Made by a program: the position numbers and the translations under genes. Under the pieces are notes generated by a model that did not search any database, was not told the origin of the DNA, and saw only the letters and a list, made by a program, of their open reading frames with translations. From positions 3,414,356 to 3,478,355 of the forward strand of contig NZ_CP060140.1 in NCBI RefSeq assembly GCF_022376295.1: 64,000 nt of DNA, read 5' to 3'. Numbering within the stretch: the first letter of the stretch is position 1; each line of letters begins with the position of its first letter. The stretch comes from Nodularia sphaerocarpa UHCC 0038. GTDB taxonomy: Bacteria > Cyanobacteriota > Cyanobacteriia > Cyanobacteriales > Nostocaceae. This document shows, in pieces, positions 1-7,288 of the stretch.

Positions 1-48
1 ATGTCAAAGAGTACGTTGCTAGCTAAAAGCAGATGGCTTTCGGTGACG

Positions 49-79
49 CGCCTCCTGAACTCAGGGGGCGATTTTTTTT
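49..79 (+). terminator. Rho-independent terminator of a gene left of the window
   Basis: A 10-bp GC-rich inverted repeat (49-58 with 61-70, one G-T pair) is followed directly by eight T residues at 72-79. This is a classic intrinsic terminator for a rightward transcript entering from outside the window. Confidence 0.75.
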
Positions 80-111
80 GGTATAGCTGGGGAGTGGGGA
101 GTTATAGCAAA

Positions 112-146
112 AGTCAAAAGTCAAAAGTCAAAAGTCAAAAGTGAAA
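112..146. repeat. Heptanucleotide tandem repeat (AGTCAAA)n
   Basis: Four perfect AGTCAAA units (112-139) are followed by one imperfect unit. Short tandemly repeated heptamers of this kind are typical of intergenic DNA in filamentous cyanobacteria. Confidence 0.85.
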
Positions 147-177
147 GACTTGCTTTGACTGGGTTTTAGACTTTTCC

Positions 178-313
178 TATGTCCTAATCTCCTTGACGGT
201 TGCTATACTTCGACTGCGCTCATTAACCGGGGGAGTAGGGAGTAGGTTAAAACGCTTTTGGTGTCTAAGTTTGATTATCCGTTTATGTCCTAACCTCCTG
301 GGGGGTTGCTGTA
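178..313 (-). repeat. Two copies of a dispersed 30-bp intergenic repeat
   Basis: Copies at 178-207 and 284-313 read TATGTCCTAA, then a C/T-rich core, then GGTTGCT(A/G)TA. A third copy lies in the opposite orientation at 3997-4026. The rest of the 1-633 interval holds no gene I can support; the minus-strand reading frame at 177-470 runs through these repeats. Confidence 0.7.
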
Positions 314-633
314 TGAAAAGAATATCTGCACTCATGCGGAATCGGCATATTTGCTGTTGTAGCTTTTGATATGACAACATTATGAAAAAAATGCTTTTTT
401 TATTTTCATCGTCCCAAGGGATGAATCTATTGGGTGAAGTCTGAACTGCTAAAATCCGATTATTGGGCAATCAAAGTCTAAAATTACAGAAAAATTTCAG
501 TTTTTTCGATGTTATTATTCTAGACAATAGAGATATAGATAATACCTTTGACAGAGCCTTGAACAATCAGTATTTGGTTATGGTTTAAGTAAGTTGCAGA
601 GGAAAAAGTTAATTTTTTAACAGGAGAAATCGG

Positions 634-1434
634 GTGCTTAACAACATTCATAAATTATTGACTGGGCGACAGTTAAAACTTACCATTCTCAGCTTACTGC
701 TCACATTAGGCGTTGTGGGTGAACAAACTAAACCAGTATTGAGTAACCAAATAGAAACAGCATCTGGGGCGATGGAAGTAGAGGCTAATTTGCCCGAATC
801 CAATCATCAAGAGCCTGTTTTATCTCGCCTCAGACAAGTTCGAGAACAAAGAAATCTCAAGAAGAGAATTGCTGAACAGAGTCAAAATAGAAAAAATGCT
901 CAACAGTCGCAACTTGACACCTCAAATACTGTCAACAGTCAAGTTGAACCCCGGACTAGATTTGTGTCCTCTAACCAATTATTGCAGAATATCAGAACCT
1001 TACCTGAAGCTACCGCCCTATTTACCAGGACTCCAGAACCTGTAAGAGCAAAATTCCCCACCAAAGATGGGACTTATCTCTATGGTCAATCGCCAGAAGC
1101 TAACCAGCTTGGGCAAGCATATATACTATTTGAGCAGCGTCAAGGTAGAATAACGGGTGCGTTGTATATGCCTGAATCAGAGTTTAGTTGCTTTCAAGGG
1201 GCTATAGAGCAATCGGGACAATTGGCGATGACAGTTACTGGTTCTCCTGGTGAAATCGGTGTCAATCAAGTAGCTACAGCGAATCAACTCCAAATACCTG
1301 ACTACAGTGATGAGCAGATGATTAGCTATCCTTACTCTGTAGCACTGCAAGACTATCATCAGATCAACTCCATCAGCGCTAACGACCAACGCATTTTACA
1401 AATGTGTAAAGAAGTTTACAGTGGTGTTGATTAA
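634..1434 (+). CDS. Secreted or membrane-anchored hypothetical protein
   Basis: 266 aa from a GTG start preceded by ACAGGAG. Residues about 14-29 (KLTILSLLLTLGVVG) form a hydrophobic segment after basic residues, consistent with a signal peptide or N-terminal anchor. Residues about 65-95 are rich in Arg/Lys/Gln and could be helical. The C-terminal half from about residue 138 (FPTKDGTYLYGQSPEANQLG onward) looks like a compact beta-rich domain with two cysteines. I do not recognise the family; it resembles conserved exported hypothetical proteins of cyanobacteria. It converges with the adenosyltransferase gene, and the two stop codons overlap. Confidence 0.7.
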   Translation: MLNNIHKLLTGRQLKLTILSLLLTLGVVGEQTKPVLSNQIETASGAMEVEANLPESNHQEPVLSRLRQVREQRNLKKRIAEQSQNRKNAQQSQLDTSNTVNSQVEPRTRFVSSNQLLQNIRTLPEATALFTRTPEPVRAKFPTKDGTYLYGQSPEANQLGQAYILFEQRQGRITGALYMPESEFSCFQGAIEQSGQLAMTVTGSPGEIGVNQVATANQLQIPDYSDEQMISYPYSVALQDYHQINSISANDQRILQMCKEVYSGVD

Positions 1435-2117
1435 AACTCAATCCCTGCTTGCGCCTTCACGCCTTGATCCCGGAAAGGATGTTTGATTAGAGTCATTTCG
1501 GTGACTAAATCGGCTCGCTCGATTAAAGCAGCTGGCGCGCCTCTACCTGTGAGAATTACGTGCTTGTTTGGTGGTTTTTGTGCCAAACCTGCTAAAACGT
1601 CTTCTACTTGTAAATAAGCCATTTTCAGGGCAATATTGATTTCATCCAACAGCACGAGCTGGAAATCGGGATTGCGGATATATTCTAAGGATTTTTCCCA
1701 AGCGGCGCTGGCTTTGTCGAGGTCGCGATCGCGATCTTGAGTTTCCCAGGTAAAGCCTTCGCCCATAGCGTGAAATTCGATCTGGTCTTCCCAAAGGCTG
1801 AAAACTTGTTTTTCTGATGGTTCCCAAGAACCTTTGATGAATTGGATTATGGCTACTTTATAACCATGACCGAGCGATCGCAACACCATTCCCAAAGCCG
1901 CAGTGGTTTTACCTTTACCGTTACCAGTATTGACTATAATTAACCCTTTTTCAGGTACAGCCTCAGCTATCCGGCGATCCTGTACTTCTTTTCGCCGTTG
2001 CATCTTTTTGCGATACTGTTCATCAGTTAAGTCAGTTAGGGTTGAGGACATAACTTCGTCTATTAACCGTTCAATTTCTCTATCTGAGTCTAACCCGAAT
2101 GGTGTATCACTTTTCAT
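1431..2117 (-). CDS. cobO: Cob(I)yrinic acid a,c-diamide adenosyltransferase (CobO/BtuR type)
   Basis: 228 aa. Transfers adenosyl from ATP to the cobalt of corrinoids in cobalamin biosynthesis or salvage; cytoplasmic. The P-loop TGNGKGKT sits at about residues 64-71, followed by the family segments AIIQFIKG, FHAMGEGFTWETQD, LVLLDEINIA and HVILTGRGAP. An upstream in-frame start at 2171 would add 18 hydrophobic residues not expected in this family, so the ATG at 2117 is preferred. The stop overlaps that of the convergent upstream gene by a few bases. Confidence 0.93.
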   Translation of the reverse strand: MKSDTPFGLDSDREIERLIDEVMSSTLTDLTDEQYRKKMQRRKEVQDRRIAEAVPEKGLIIVNTGNGKGKTTAALGMVLRSLGHGYKVAIIQFIKGSWEPSEKQVFSLWEDQIEFHAMGEGFTWETQDRDRDLDKASAAWEKSLEYIRNPDFQLVLLDEINIALKMAYLQVEDVLAGLAQKPPNKHVILTGRGAPAALIERADLVTEMTLIKHPFRDQGVKAQAGIEF

Positions 2118-2581
2118 CAACCTTACCTGAAAAATAACTGCTGCAATCAGTAGAATATGGAGATTTATCACGCAGAGGCGCAGAGGCGCGGAGAGTTAGG
2201 ATTGAGAATAGTAAATTTATTCAGGTAGACTACCAAGTTTGTTTTCATTTTATTTCGCTTCCTGAATATACAAAAAACTCATCGTTTTCTAACTTAGCTG
2301 TAACTAGACAAATCCTATTTACTGGCAAAAATCTCAAACTTTCGGTATGTGCAAAATACCAAGCTTCTCATTTATTACCAATAATTTAGGAATGCTATGT
2401 TAACTTACAATAATATGGCTTTGAAATTACTAAAAATGTTGATTGTCTACATTTTAGGAGGTTTTTATTAATTGAATGTTTCGAGAACCTCACCACATAA
2501 ACATTCCCTCAGAACTTAATTTAAGTTTTGAGAGAATCCTGACAAAGCTTTGTGGATGATAACTGCTCTCTCTCCTTGATT
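2118..2581. other. Intergenic region without a supported gene
   Basis: AT-rich. It contains a copy of the common cyanobacterial intergenic sequence CACGCAGAGGCGCAGAG near 2170, which recurs at 18524. I see no convincing open frame or structured RNA. Confidence 0.5.
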
Positions 2582-3055
2582 TTAGACGCGCTCCCAGGTT
2601 AAAGATTGAGGATTTCCACCTATGGGTGGGGTGACTAATACCAGCTTATCGCCGATGAATTTGAACTCACGTTCCTGCTTTGTTCCAATCCAATCAGGTA
2701 TGAGGCTCACTTCCACATCATGAATCACTGTTTCTGCTTGGATTTCATATTTACCACTATAAGAAACATAGTTAGCAGATGCTTGAAGATATCTGATAAT
2801 TGCTTTAATATACTTGCCGGCAGTGATTAAAAGCCAGGGTTTTAAGAATATTCTTCTAGCATTCATCAGGTCTGCTGAGGAAACCTCAATATTGAGGCGA
2901 TGGGGTTTCATAATTGTTGCAGACATATAACCTGATTCGGTGTATGTAATATAACCAATGGGATTTTCGCCAAATGGGTGAATAATTTTACCATCAGCAG
3001 ATTTAGTTTCCCAAGATACTAGCTTCCAAGTTCCGACAAAATTTTTTTTGTTCAT
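2582..3055 (-). CDS. Lipocalin-like domain protein
   Basis: 157 aa from the ATG at 3055 (MNKKNFVGTWKLVSW). The N-terminal FVGTWKLVSWE, then HPFGENPIGYITYTESGYMS, and the C-terminal KFIGDKLVLVTPP match the lipocalin-like (Lipocalin_5) family of small bacterial beta-barrel proteins, usually about 140-160 aa and of unknown ligand. The longer frame to 3133 adds 26 residues that do not fit the family. No signal peptide, so probably cytoplasmic. Confidence 0.8.
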   Translation of the reverse strand: MNKKNFVGTWKLVSWETKSADGKIIHPFGENPIGYITYTESGYMSATIMKPHRLNIEVSSADLMNARRIFLKPWLLITAGKYIKAIIRYLQASANYVSYSGKYEIQAETVIHDVEVSLIPDWIGTKQEREFKFIGDKLVLVTPPIGGNPQSLTWERV

Positions 3056-3220
3056 GTTGTATATGCTGATTTGTTTAGCCTGCTTTACTTGATGTACGTA
3101 GTTTTCCCATTTTCCAATAGAACGCATCAGCAAAATTGCTATACATGAGTATAATTTTTTGGTTGTGGGTAATCCTGGATTATTCCCTACGGGTAAGGGA
3201 CTTCCAAGAAATAAATTATC

Positions 3221-3901
3221 CTATGGGAAGTTGAAAAGCAGTTGGGTGTCAAGCATTCTTGTTTGTTATCTACGGCTTATGAGTATGGCGTATTAATTTA
3301 TACCTCTTCTCCTGGTGATAGTTCTATTGGGATGAATGTCGCGGCTTTAGCTTTGGAAGGTTCCAAGTGAGTCATAGATCCTTCAATTGATGTGAATGAG
3401 ACGGCGGCGATCGCCTATGCTGCGAGAGAATCAGAAGGAAAAAGTGCGGCTGTAATTATCGGTGGTGGCAGTCCGAAAAACTTTTTGCTACAAACACAAC
3501 CGCAGATTCACGAGGTATTAGGACTAGAAGAACGGGGACATGATTACTTTGTCCAGTTTACCGATGCGCGACCAGATACCGGCGGTCTGTCCGGTGCAAC
3601 TCCCTCGGAAGCTGTCAGCTGGGGTAAAATTGACCCGGAAGAGTTACCCAGCACCATTGTTTGTTATACAGATAGCACCATCGCTTTACCGTTAGTCACA
3701 GCTTATGTTCTCAACCAGTGACAACGTCGGACTCCCAAGCAGTTATACGACAAACGAGAAGCAATGTTTGCGAAATTACAAACAGATTATCTAGCTGCTT
3801 TAGCACAGCCATCGGAGAAAGTGTCGGCTGCTGTCGCTGATATGGTATCCCAAGAGGTAGCAACTTATCCCTGCGGTAGAGTAATTCCTCATAATTCTTA
3901 G
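3221..3901 (+). pseudogene. Deoxyhypusine/homospermidine synthase-like pseudogene
   Basis: One frame runs from about 3221 to the TAG at 3899-3901 and reads as the C-terminal two thirds of a DHS-family enzyme: KQLGVKHSCLLSTAYEYGV, YTSSPGDSSIGMNVAALAL, DPSIDVNETAAIAYAARES, IIGGGSPKNF, TDARPDTGGLSGATPSEAVS. It is broken by in-frame TGA codons at 3368-3370 and 3719-3721, and the 5' third including the start is missing (TAA at 3212). Both stops fall inside otherwise well-conserved sequence, so this is a decayed gene rather than a short real one. Other DHS-like genes are involved in polyamine metabolism or spermidine-linked chemistry. Confidence 0.85.
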
Positions 3902-3996
3902 AGGAATTTTTGCCCTAATTTTTTCAACATCAATTAATTACCTGAAAATTCCGGTAAATTTATTGTGGGGCGGGTATCTTGCCTGCCCTAATTATG

Positions 3997-4026
3997 TATA
4001 GCAAACGCCAAGGACGTTAGGACATA
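3997..4026 (+). repeat. Dispersed 30-bp intergenic repeat, third copy
   Basis: Reads TATAGCAAACGCCAAGGACG followed by TTAGGACATA. It is the inverse orientation of the copies at 178-207 and 284-313. Confidence 0.7.
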
Positions 4027-4032
4027 AACTGA

Positions 4033-4347
4033 TCATAAAAGATTGTTGCTATCGGTAGCAAATTCTGTGTGTAAAATTAGCTTTTTAGGGTCATCCCCCT
4101 TTGTCGCAAATACCCAATTTCTATCGCCGATTGGTCGCCAATATAAGCGATGGGCTGTTTTGACATTAAGAGTGCGACGTTTTGCCCATCTGCAAAGTTT
4201 TAAATATGTCAGATTATCTTGTCTCCATAGTTCTCCTACAGTGCCAATATCGGAGGCTTTATAGTAATAACTCCAGCCCCTAATTACAGGATTAAGGTCT
4301 TTAATGAGTGCCTCTTGTGGCGATAATATGTAGTTTTTTAAGCTACG
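4033..4347 (-). pseudogene. Group II intron maturase C-terminal fragment
   Basis: About 100 codons read SLKNYILSPQEALIKDLNPV, IRGWSYYYKASD, LWRWAK-like LKLCRWAKRRT and IGDRNWVFATKGDDPKK. This is the maturase (X) domain of a group II intron-encoded protein; LNPVIRGW is its signature. The RT domain and the terminal HNH region are absent. The frame is continuous with the repeat-element gene upstream, giving a chimeric reading frame (4033-4512), but the junction at 4344 coincides with the end of homology between repeat copies A and B. It is a non-functional intron relic. Confidence 0.8.
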
Positions 4348-4786
4348 TAATTCCCATATTAGATCATGCAGATTGTAGAGATTTGAATCATACTCTTTAT
4401 AGGGAAATGGTTCGTATTGATTTTCTGGGATAGGAAAAACATTTTCGTACCAATCAATTCGTTCACCTATTCCCGCAACGACTTGTGAATGAGAAAATCG
4501 TGGATGAAACAACCAAATTTTTCAGTAAAAAGGCTCTCCTCCTTCAATAAGTTGATGTTTCCAATTGTGGTAAATTTCAAACATCGCTGACAAGATTAAG
4601 CGTCTGTACCACAATGGCGGTGATGGTTTTGCAAGACTTGACCAAGGGTGAATCCAGATTTTGACATAATCATAGTTAGAATTACTCAAATCCACGTTGA
4701 AATTTCGCTGTTTCCATTTTTTAATTTGTCTAATCCGTTTTTTCCAACCTCTAATCTTCTTTTTAGACCTGCACAGATTTGCCATA
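4344..4786 (-). repeat. 443-bp inverted repeat, copy A, carrying a stop-interrupted gene
   Basis: Nearly identical (about 97% by eye) to 11997-12439 on the other strand. It encodes an 87-codon frame (4522-4785, MANLCRSKKKIRGWKKRIRQ onward, very basic N terminus), a TGA, and then the same frame continues (KIWLFHPRFSHSQVV, GERIDWYENVFPIPENQYEP) to the junction with the intron fragment. This copy has a good ribosome site (GGAGG) before its ATG; copy B does not. I do not recognise the protein family. Confidence 0.8.
4522..4785 (-). CDS. Basic hypothetical protein of repeat copy A
   Basis: 87 aa, ATG preceded by CGGAGGAACTT. The first 30 residues are strongly basic (RSKKKIRGWKKRIRQIKKWK), followed by an aromatic-rich part (IHPWSSLAKPSPPLWYRR, MFEIYHNWKHQL). 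The TGA stop is in frame with a further conserved 56 codons, so the original protein was longer and this may be a pseudogene. The copy at 11998-12261 differs at only a couple of residues. Function unknown. Confidence 0.45.
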   Translation of the reverse strand: MANLCRSKKKIRGWKKRIRQIKKWKQRNFNVDLSNSNYDYVKIWIHPWSSLAKPSPPLWYRRLILSAMFEIYHNWKHQLIEGGEPFY

Positions 4787-4927
4787 AGTTCCTCCGTTAT
4801 CGATTGGATTTGTCACACTAATTGCATTGATGAATCGAATGGAATGTACTATTCCAGACACCAAATAATCTGAAGATTTCTTGTTCTATTCTCCTAAGAG
4901 TGATTAAAGAGTGTTAAATCGATAAAT

Positions 4928-5485
4928 TTAACTAGTAATGCCTTCTAATGGTTGCAGTATTTGGTTATGACCCAGTTTACAACGCTGTGCTTGTCTCCAA
5001 GCACGGGGAGTATTTTGATAGTAATCGCGAAACTGACAATAGAAATGATTGATATTTTGATAACCTACTTTTAACGCAATCTCATCAACGGAGTAATTAG
5101 TTTCTAAAAGTAAGGTGCTTGCTGCCACTATCCGACGCTCGATAATCCAATTATTGACTGTTTTCCCGGTAAGTCTTCGTACTAAGTCGGTTAAGTAAGC
5201 TGAGGAATAACCAACTGCTTGAGCTACTTCTTTGAGTCTAATACTTTGATGATAATTCAATTCAATGAACTCGAAAACTTCACACAGTCGGGGAATCGAT
5301 GGAAATATTGACTTCTGAGTATTTGATTTTTTACTTTCGGTGGTAGTAGAGAATTTTTCATGTGCTAACTGAACACTAACAAGACCATTTTCTGTGAAAA
5401 TAACCTCAAACCCTGCTGTTTCCAAGCATTTCATTAAGAGGTTTTTGGTTTCAGGATGTTCATCAATTAATAAAATATTGCTCAT
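4928..5485 (-). CDS. AraC-type regulator with truncated receiver domain
   Basis: 185 aa. The N terminus MSNILLIDEHPETKNLLMKC followed by FEVIFTENGLVSVQLAHEKF is the first beta-alpha-beta part of a response-regulator receiver, but the sequence jumps to a linker before the strand that should carry the phosphorylated Asp. Residues about 75-175 are a complete AraC/XylS DNA-binding domain with two helix-turn-helix units (RLKEVAQAVGYSSAYLTDLV; YSVDEIALKVGYQNINHFYC). It probably binds DNA without phospho-control. No operon partner is adjacent. Confidence 0.85.
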   Translation of the reverse strand: MSNILLIDEHPETKNLLMKCLETAGFEVIFTENGLVSVQLAHEKFSTTTESKKSNTQKSIFPSIPRLCEVFEFIELNYHQSIRLKEVAQAVGYSSAYLTDLVRRLTGKTVNNWIIERRIVAASTLLLETNYSVDEIALKVGYQNINHFYCQFRDYYQNTPRAWRQAQRCKLGHNQILQPLEGITS

Positions 5486-5707
5486 ACTTTCTCCTAATAT
5501 TTATTTTTTTGAATCCCTTGAGCATGACGAAGCGATCAAGCACTTTGCTATAGCAATCATTTTTCTTTCCTGCTGACTAAACAAAGAGTCAACTTTGCTA
5601 CCTGAGTTTTTTTTGTTTGGCAATGTCAGATTATGGATTACTGATACTATGTAACCGATTCAGTCTACTTTTTCTCACACCGATTTCATCCCATCAAGTG
5701 TTTGAGT

Positions 5708-5944
5708 TTAACTAAAGTAGCAAATATTACTGAAATTCCAACGAAGCTGCTCATACAGAGGATTGAGCTTACACAAGGGTGGTATATGGATAATTAAGTT
5801 CCCCAACAGTTTGATGTCACTTTCAAATGGGCAAGAAGCTGGGATTACTCGGCACAAGAATCGTGCCAATTTGGAATTATGGATTTCGATAGCATCAAGC
5901 TTTTGTCGTATCGGCAAAAGTAAATCTAATTTATGTGTATTCAT
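5708..5944 (-). CDS. Mo-dependent nitrogenase C-terminal domain protein
   Basis: 78 aa, ATG preceded by AAGGAAATG. The sequence IEIHNSKLARFLCRVIPASC followed by PFESDIKLLG and HIPPLCKLNPLYEQL matches the Mo_nitro_C family found as small stand-alone genes in nitrogen-fixing cyanobacteria. Family members usually continue with a further 15-20 residues; here the frame ends SNICYFS, so the C terminus is short and may be frameshifted. Exact role unknown; its presence supports a diazotrophic lineage. Confidence 0.75.
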   Translation of the reverse strand: MNTHKLDLLLPIRQKLDAIEIHNSKLARFLCRVIPASCPFESDIKLLGNLIIHIPPLCKLNPLYEQLRWNFSNICYFS

Positions 5945-6146
5945 GCGCTCATTTCCTTACATTACAAGTTTGATGATGAGAGAAATTTGAGGTTGCTCTA
6001 CACATTACTCGGTCAAGAAAAAACGTATTTATCTGAAATCCAGCACAATTGTCACAAAACTTTACAAAATGAGATAAATATCTACCTAAAAAGGTCATAA
6101 GTCTCTTGGAGTATCATCTTCAGCACACATTAAAATGAAATACTAT

Positions 6147-6205
6147 TACCCTGATGGGTACTTTATTAACGACAGAATTGCATAAAAAAAGTACCCATCA
6201 GGGTA
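6147..6205. terminator. Nested palindrome 3' of the LysM gene, possible terminator
   Basis: A perfect 18-bp inverted repeat (6147-6164 with 6188-6205) encloses a 23-nt loop. Each arm also contains its own short hairpin (GTACCC-ATCA-GGGTAC). It lies about 45 bp past the end of the minus-strand LysM gene. On the minus strand the second arm is followed by only a few scattered Ts, so a terminator role is likely but not certain. The rest of 5945-6249 holds no gene that I can see. Confidence 0.5.
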
Positions 6206-6249
6206 CTTTACGCTGTTATTTTTATTTAAAAATCTACATAGGCAATCTA

Positions 6250-7041
6250 TCAAAAAATAGGGTTTGAAAAATCTTCTGGCTTAACATCGTAACCACCAAA
6301 ATCATCTACATACCGCAGAATAGAAGTGCCAAATTCATCACTAGTTACTTCGTTTTTAAGCAAAAGATTTGCTAGTCCATAGGCACCTCTGAGATGTGCC
6401 CCTGCTAAAATGCCAGAGATGGTGATTGTGATGGTTTTTGACCCTCCATTATGATTAAATGTTTTTTGTTGCCCCAGATAATTATCGATTGACTTTCCCT
6501 GCTGTCTGAGGGTATCGTTAATACGTTGCCAATTCAGAGCAAAAGCCTCACGAATACAGGCTTCTTGAACATTAGGCGAATTCAGAAACTTTGATTTGCT
6601 ATCAATATTGCTCTTTCCTGTCCATGTACCGCGCCAATAATTTTTGTCAACTCCATTTCCTCCACCGATATAAGGATTAGAAGTGTTGTAGTAACCAAGG
6701 TCAATCAGTAGTGCTTCTCCAAATTGGTATTTACCAATAAAACCAAGTGTATTTTCTACTTGATATTGCCCTGGATTTCCTGCTGGTAATCCTGATTCAA
6801 ATGCACCTAATGCTTCTAGCATATCCCTGAAATTACCCTTGCTCGCACCAGGTTTGGGTTGAGGTTGATTAACTCCAGGAATGATAAGTCTCATCCCTAC
6901 CGTGATTTGGTTGGGGTCATTGCCGATGCGATCGCGATTAGCTTCGTAAATTTTTCTCCAAGATGCTTCACTTCCATCGCCATAAAATTTCTCAGCAATT
7001 TTGGATAGGGTATCACCACTTTGTACGGTATATTCGGTCAT
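6250..7041 (-). CDS. LysM domain protein with lysozyme-like C-terminal region
   Basis: 263 aa, ATG preceded by AAAGGA. Residues 3-54 are a LysM peptidoglycan-binding domain (YTVQSGDTLSKIAEKFYGDG, ITVGMRLIIPG). After a Pro-rich linker, residues about 70-263 (MLEALGAFESG, GFIGKYQFGEALLIDLGYY, EAFALNWQRINDTL, AGAHLRGAYGLANLL) look like a muramidase/transglycosylase-type fold, with E in AFESG as a possible catalytic acid. There is no signal peptide. It follows the CHAT-WD40 gene on the same strand after about 250 bp, so it may belong to the same functional set. Enzymatic activity is inferred. Confidence 0.7.
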   Translation of the reverse strand: MTEYTVQSGDTLSKIAEKFYGDGSEASWRKIYEANRDRIGNDPNQITVGMRLIIPGVNQPQPKPGASKGNFRDMLEALGAFESGLPAGNPGQYQVENTLGFIGKYQFGEALLIDLGYYNTSNPYIGGGNGVDKNYWRGTWTGKSNIDSKSKFLNSPNVQEACIREAFALNWQRINDTLRQQGKSIDNYLGQQKTFNHNGGSKTITITISGILAGAHLRGAYGLANLLLKNEVTSDEFGTSILRYVDDFGGYDVKPEDFSNPIF

Positions 7042-7288
7042 GAGTGTATCCTTTAGTAAATTAAGTGTAATTAGAATCTAACGAAATGAAAACAAATGGT
7101 CTGGAATTAGTAGCTTATTTGTTGAGAATGCAAGTTTGGATATCTTGCCGAGCTAACGTCAATAATATTGTTAATCACATTAGATTGGTAATTCACTATT
7201 TTTAGTTATTAACTCAATAGCCAGTTAATTATTTTTAGGTATATACATAGTAAAAATAATATAACTTTAGCTTTGAGTTAAGTTTTTG

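Noticed and set aside
177..470. 97-aa minus-strand frame
   Set aside because: It runs through two dispersed intergenic repeats, has no ribosome site and no recognisable protein features.
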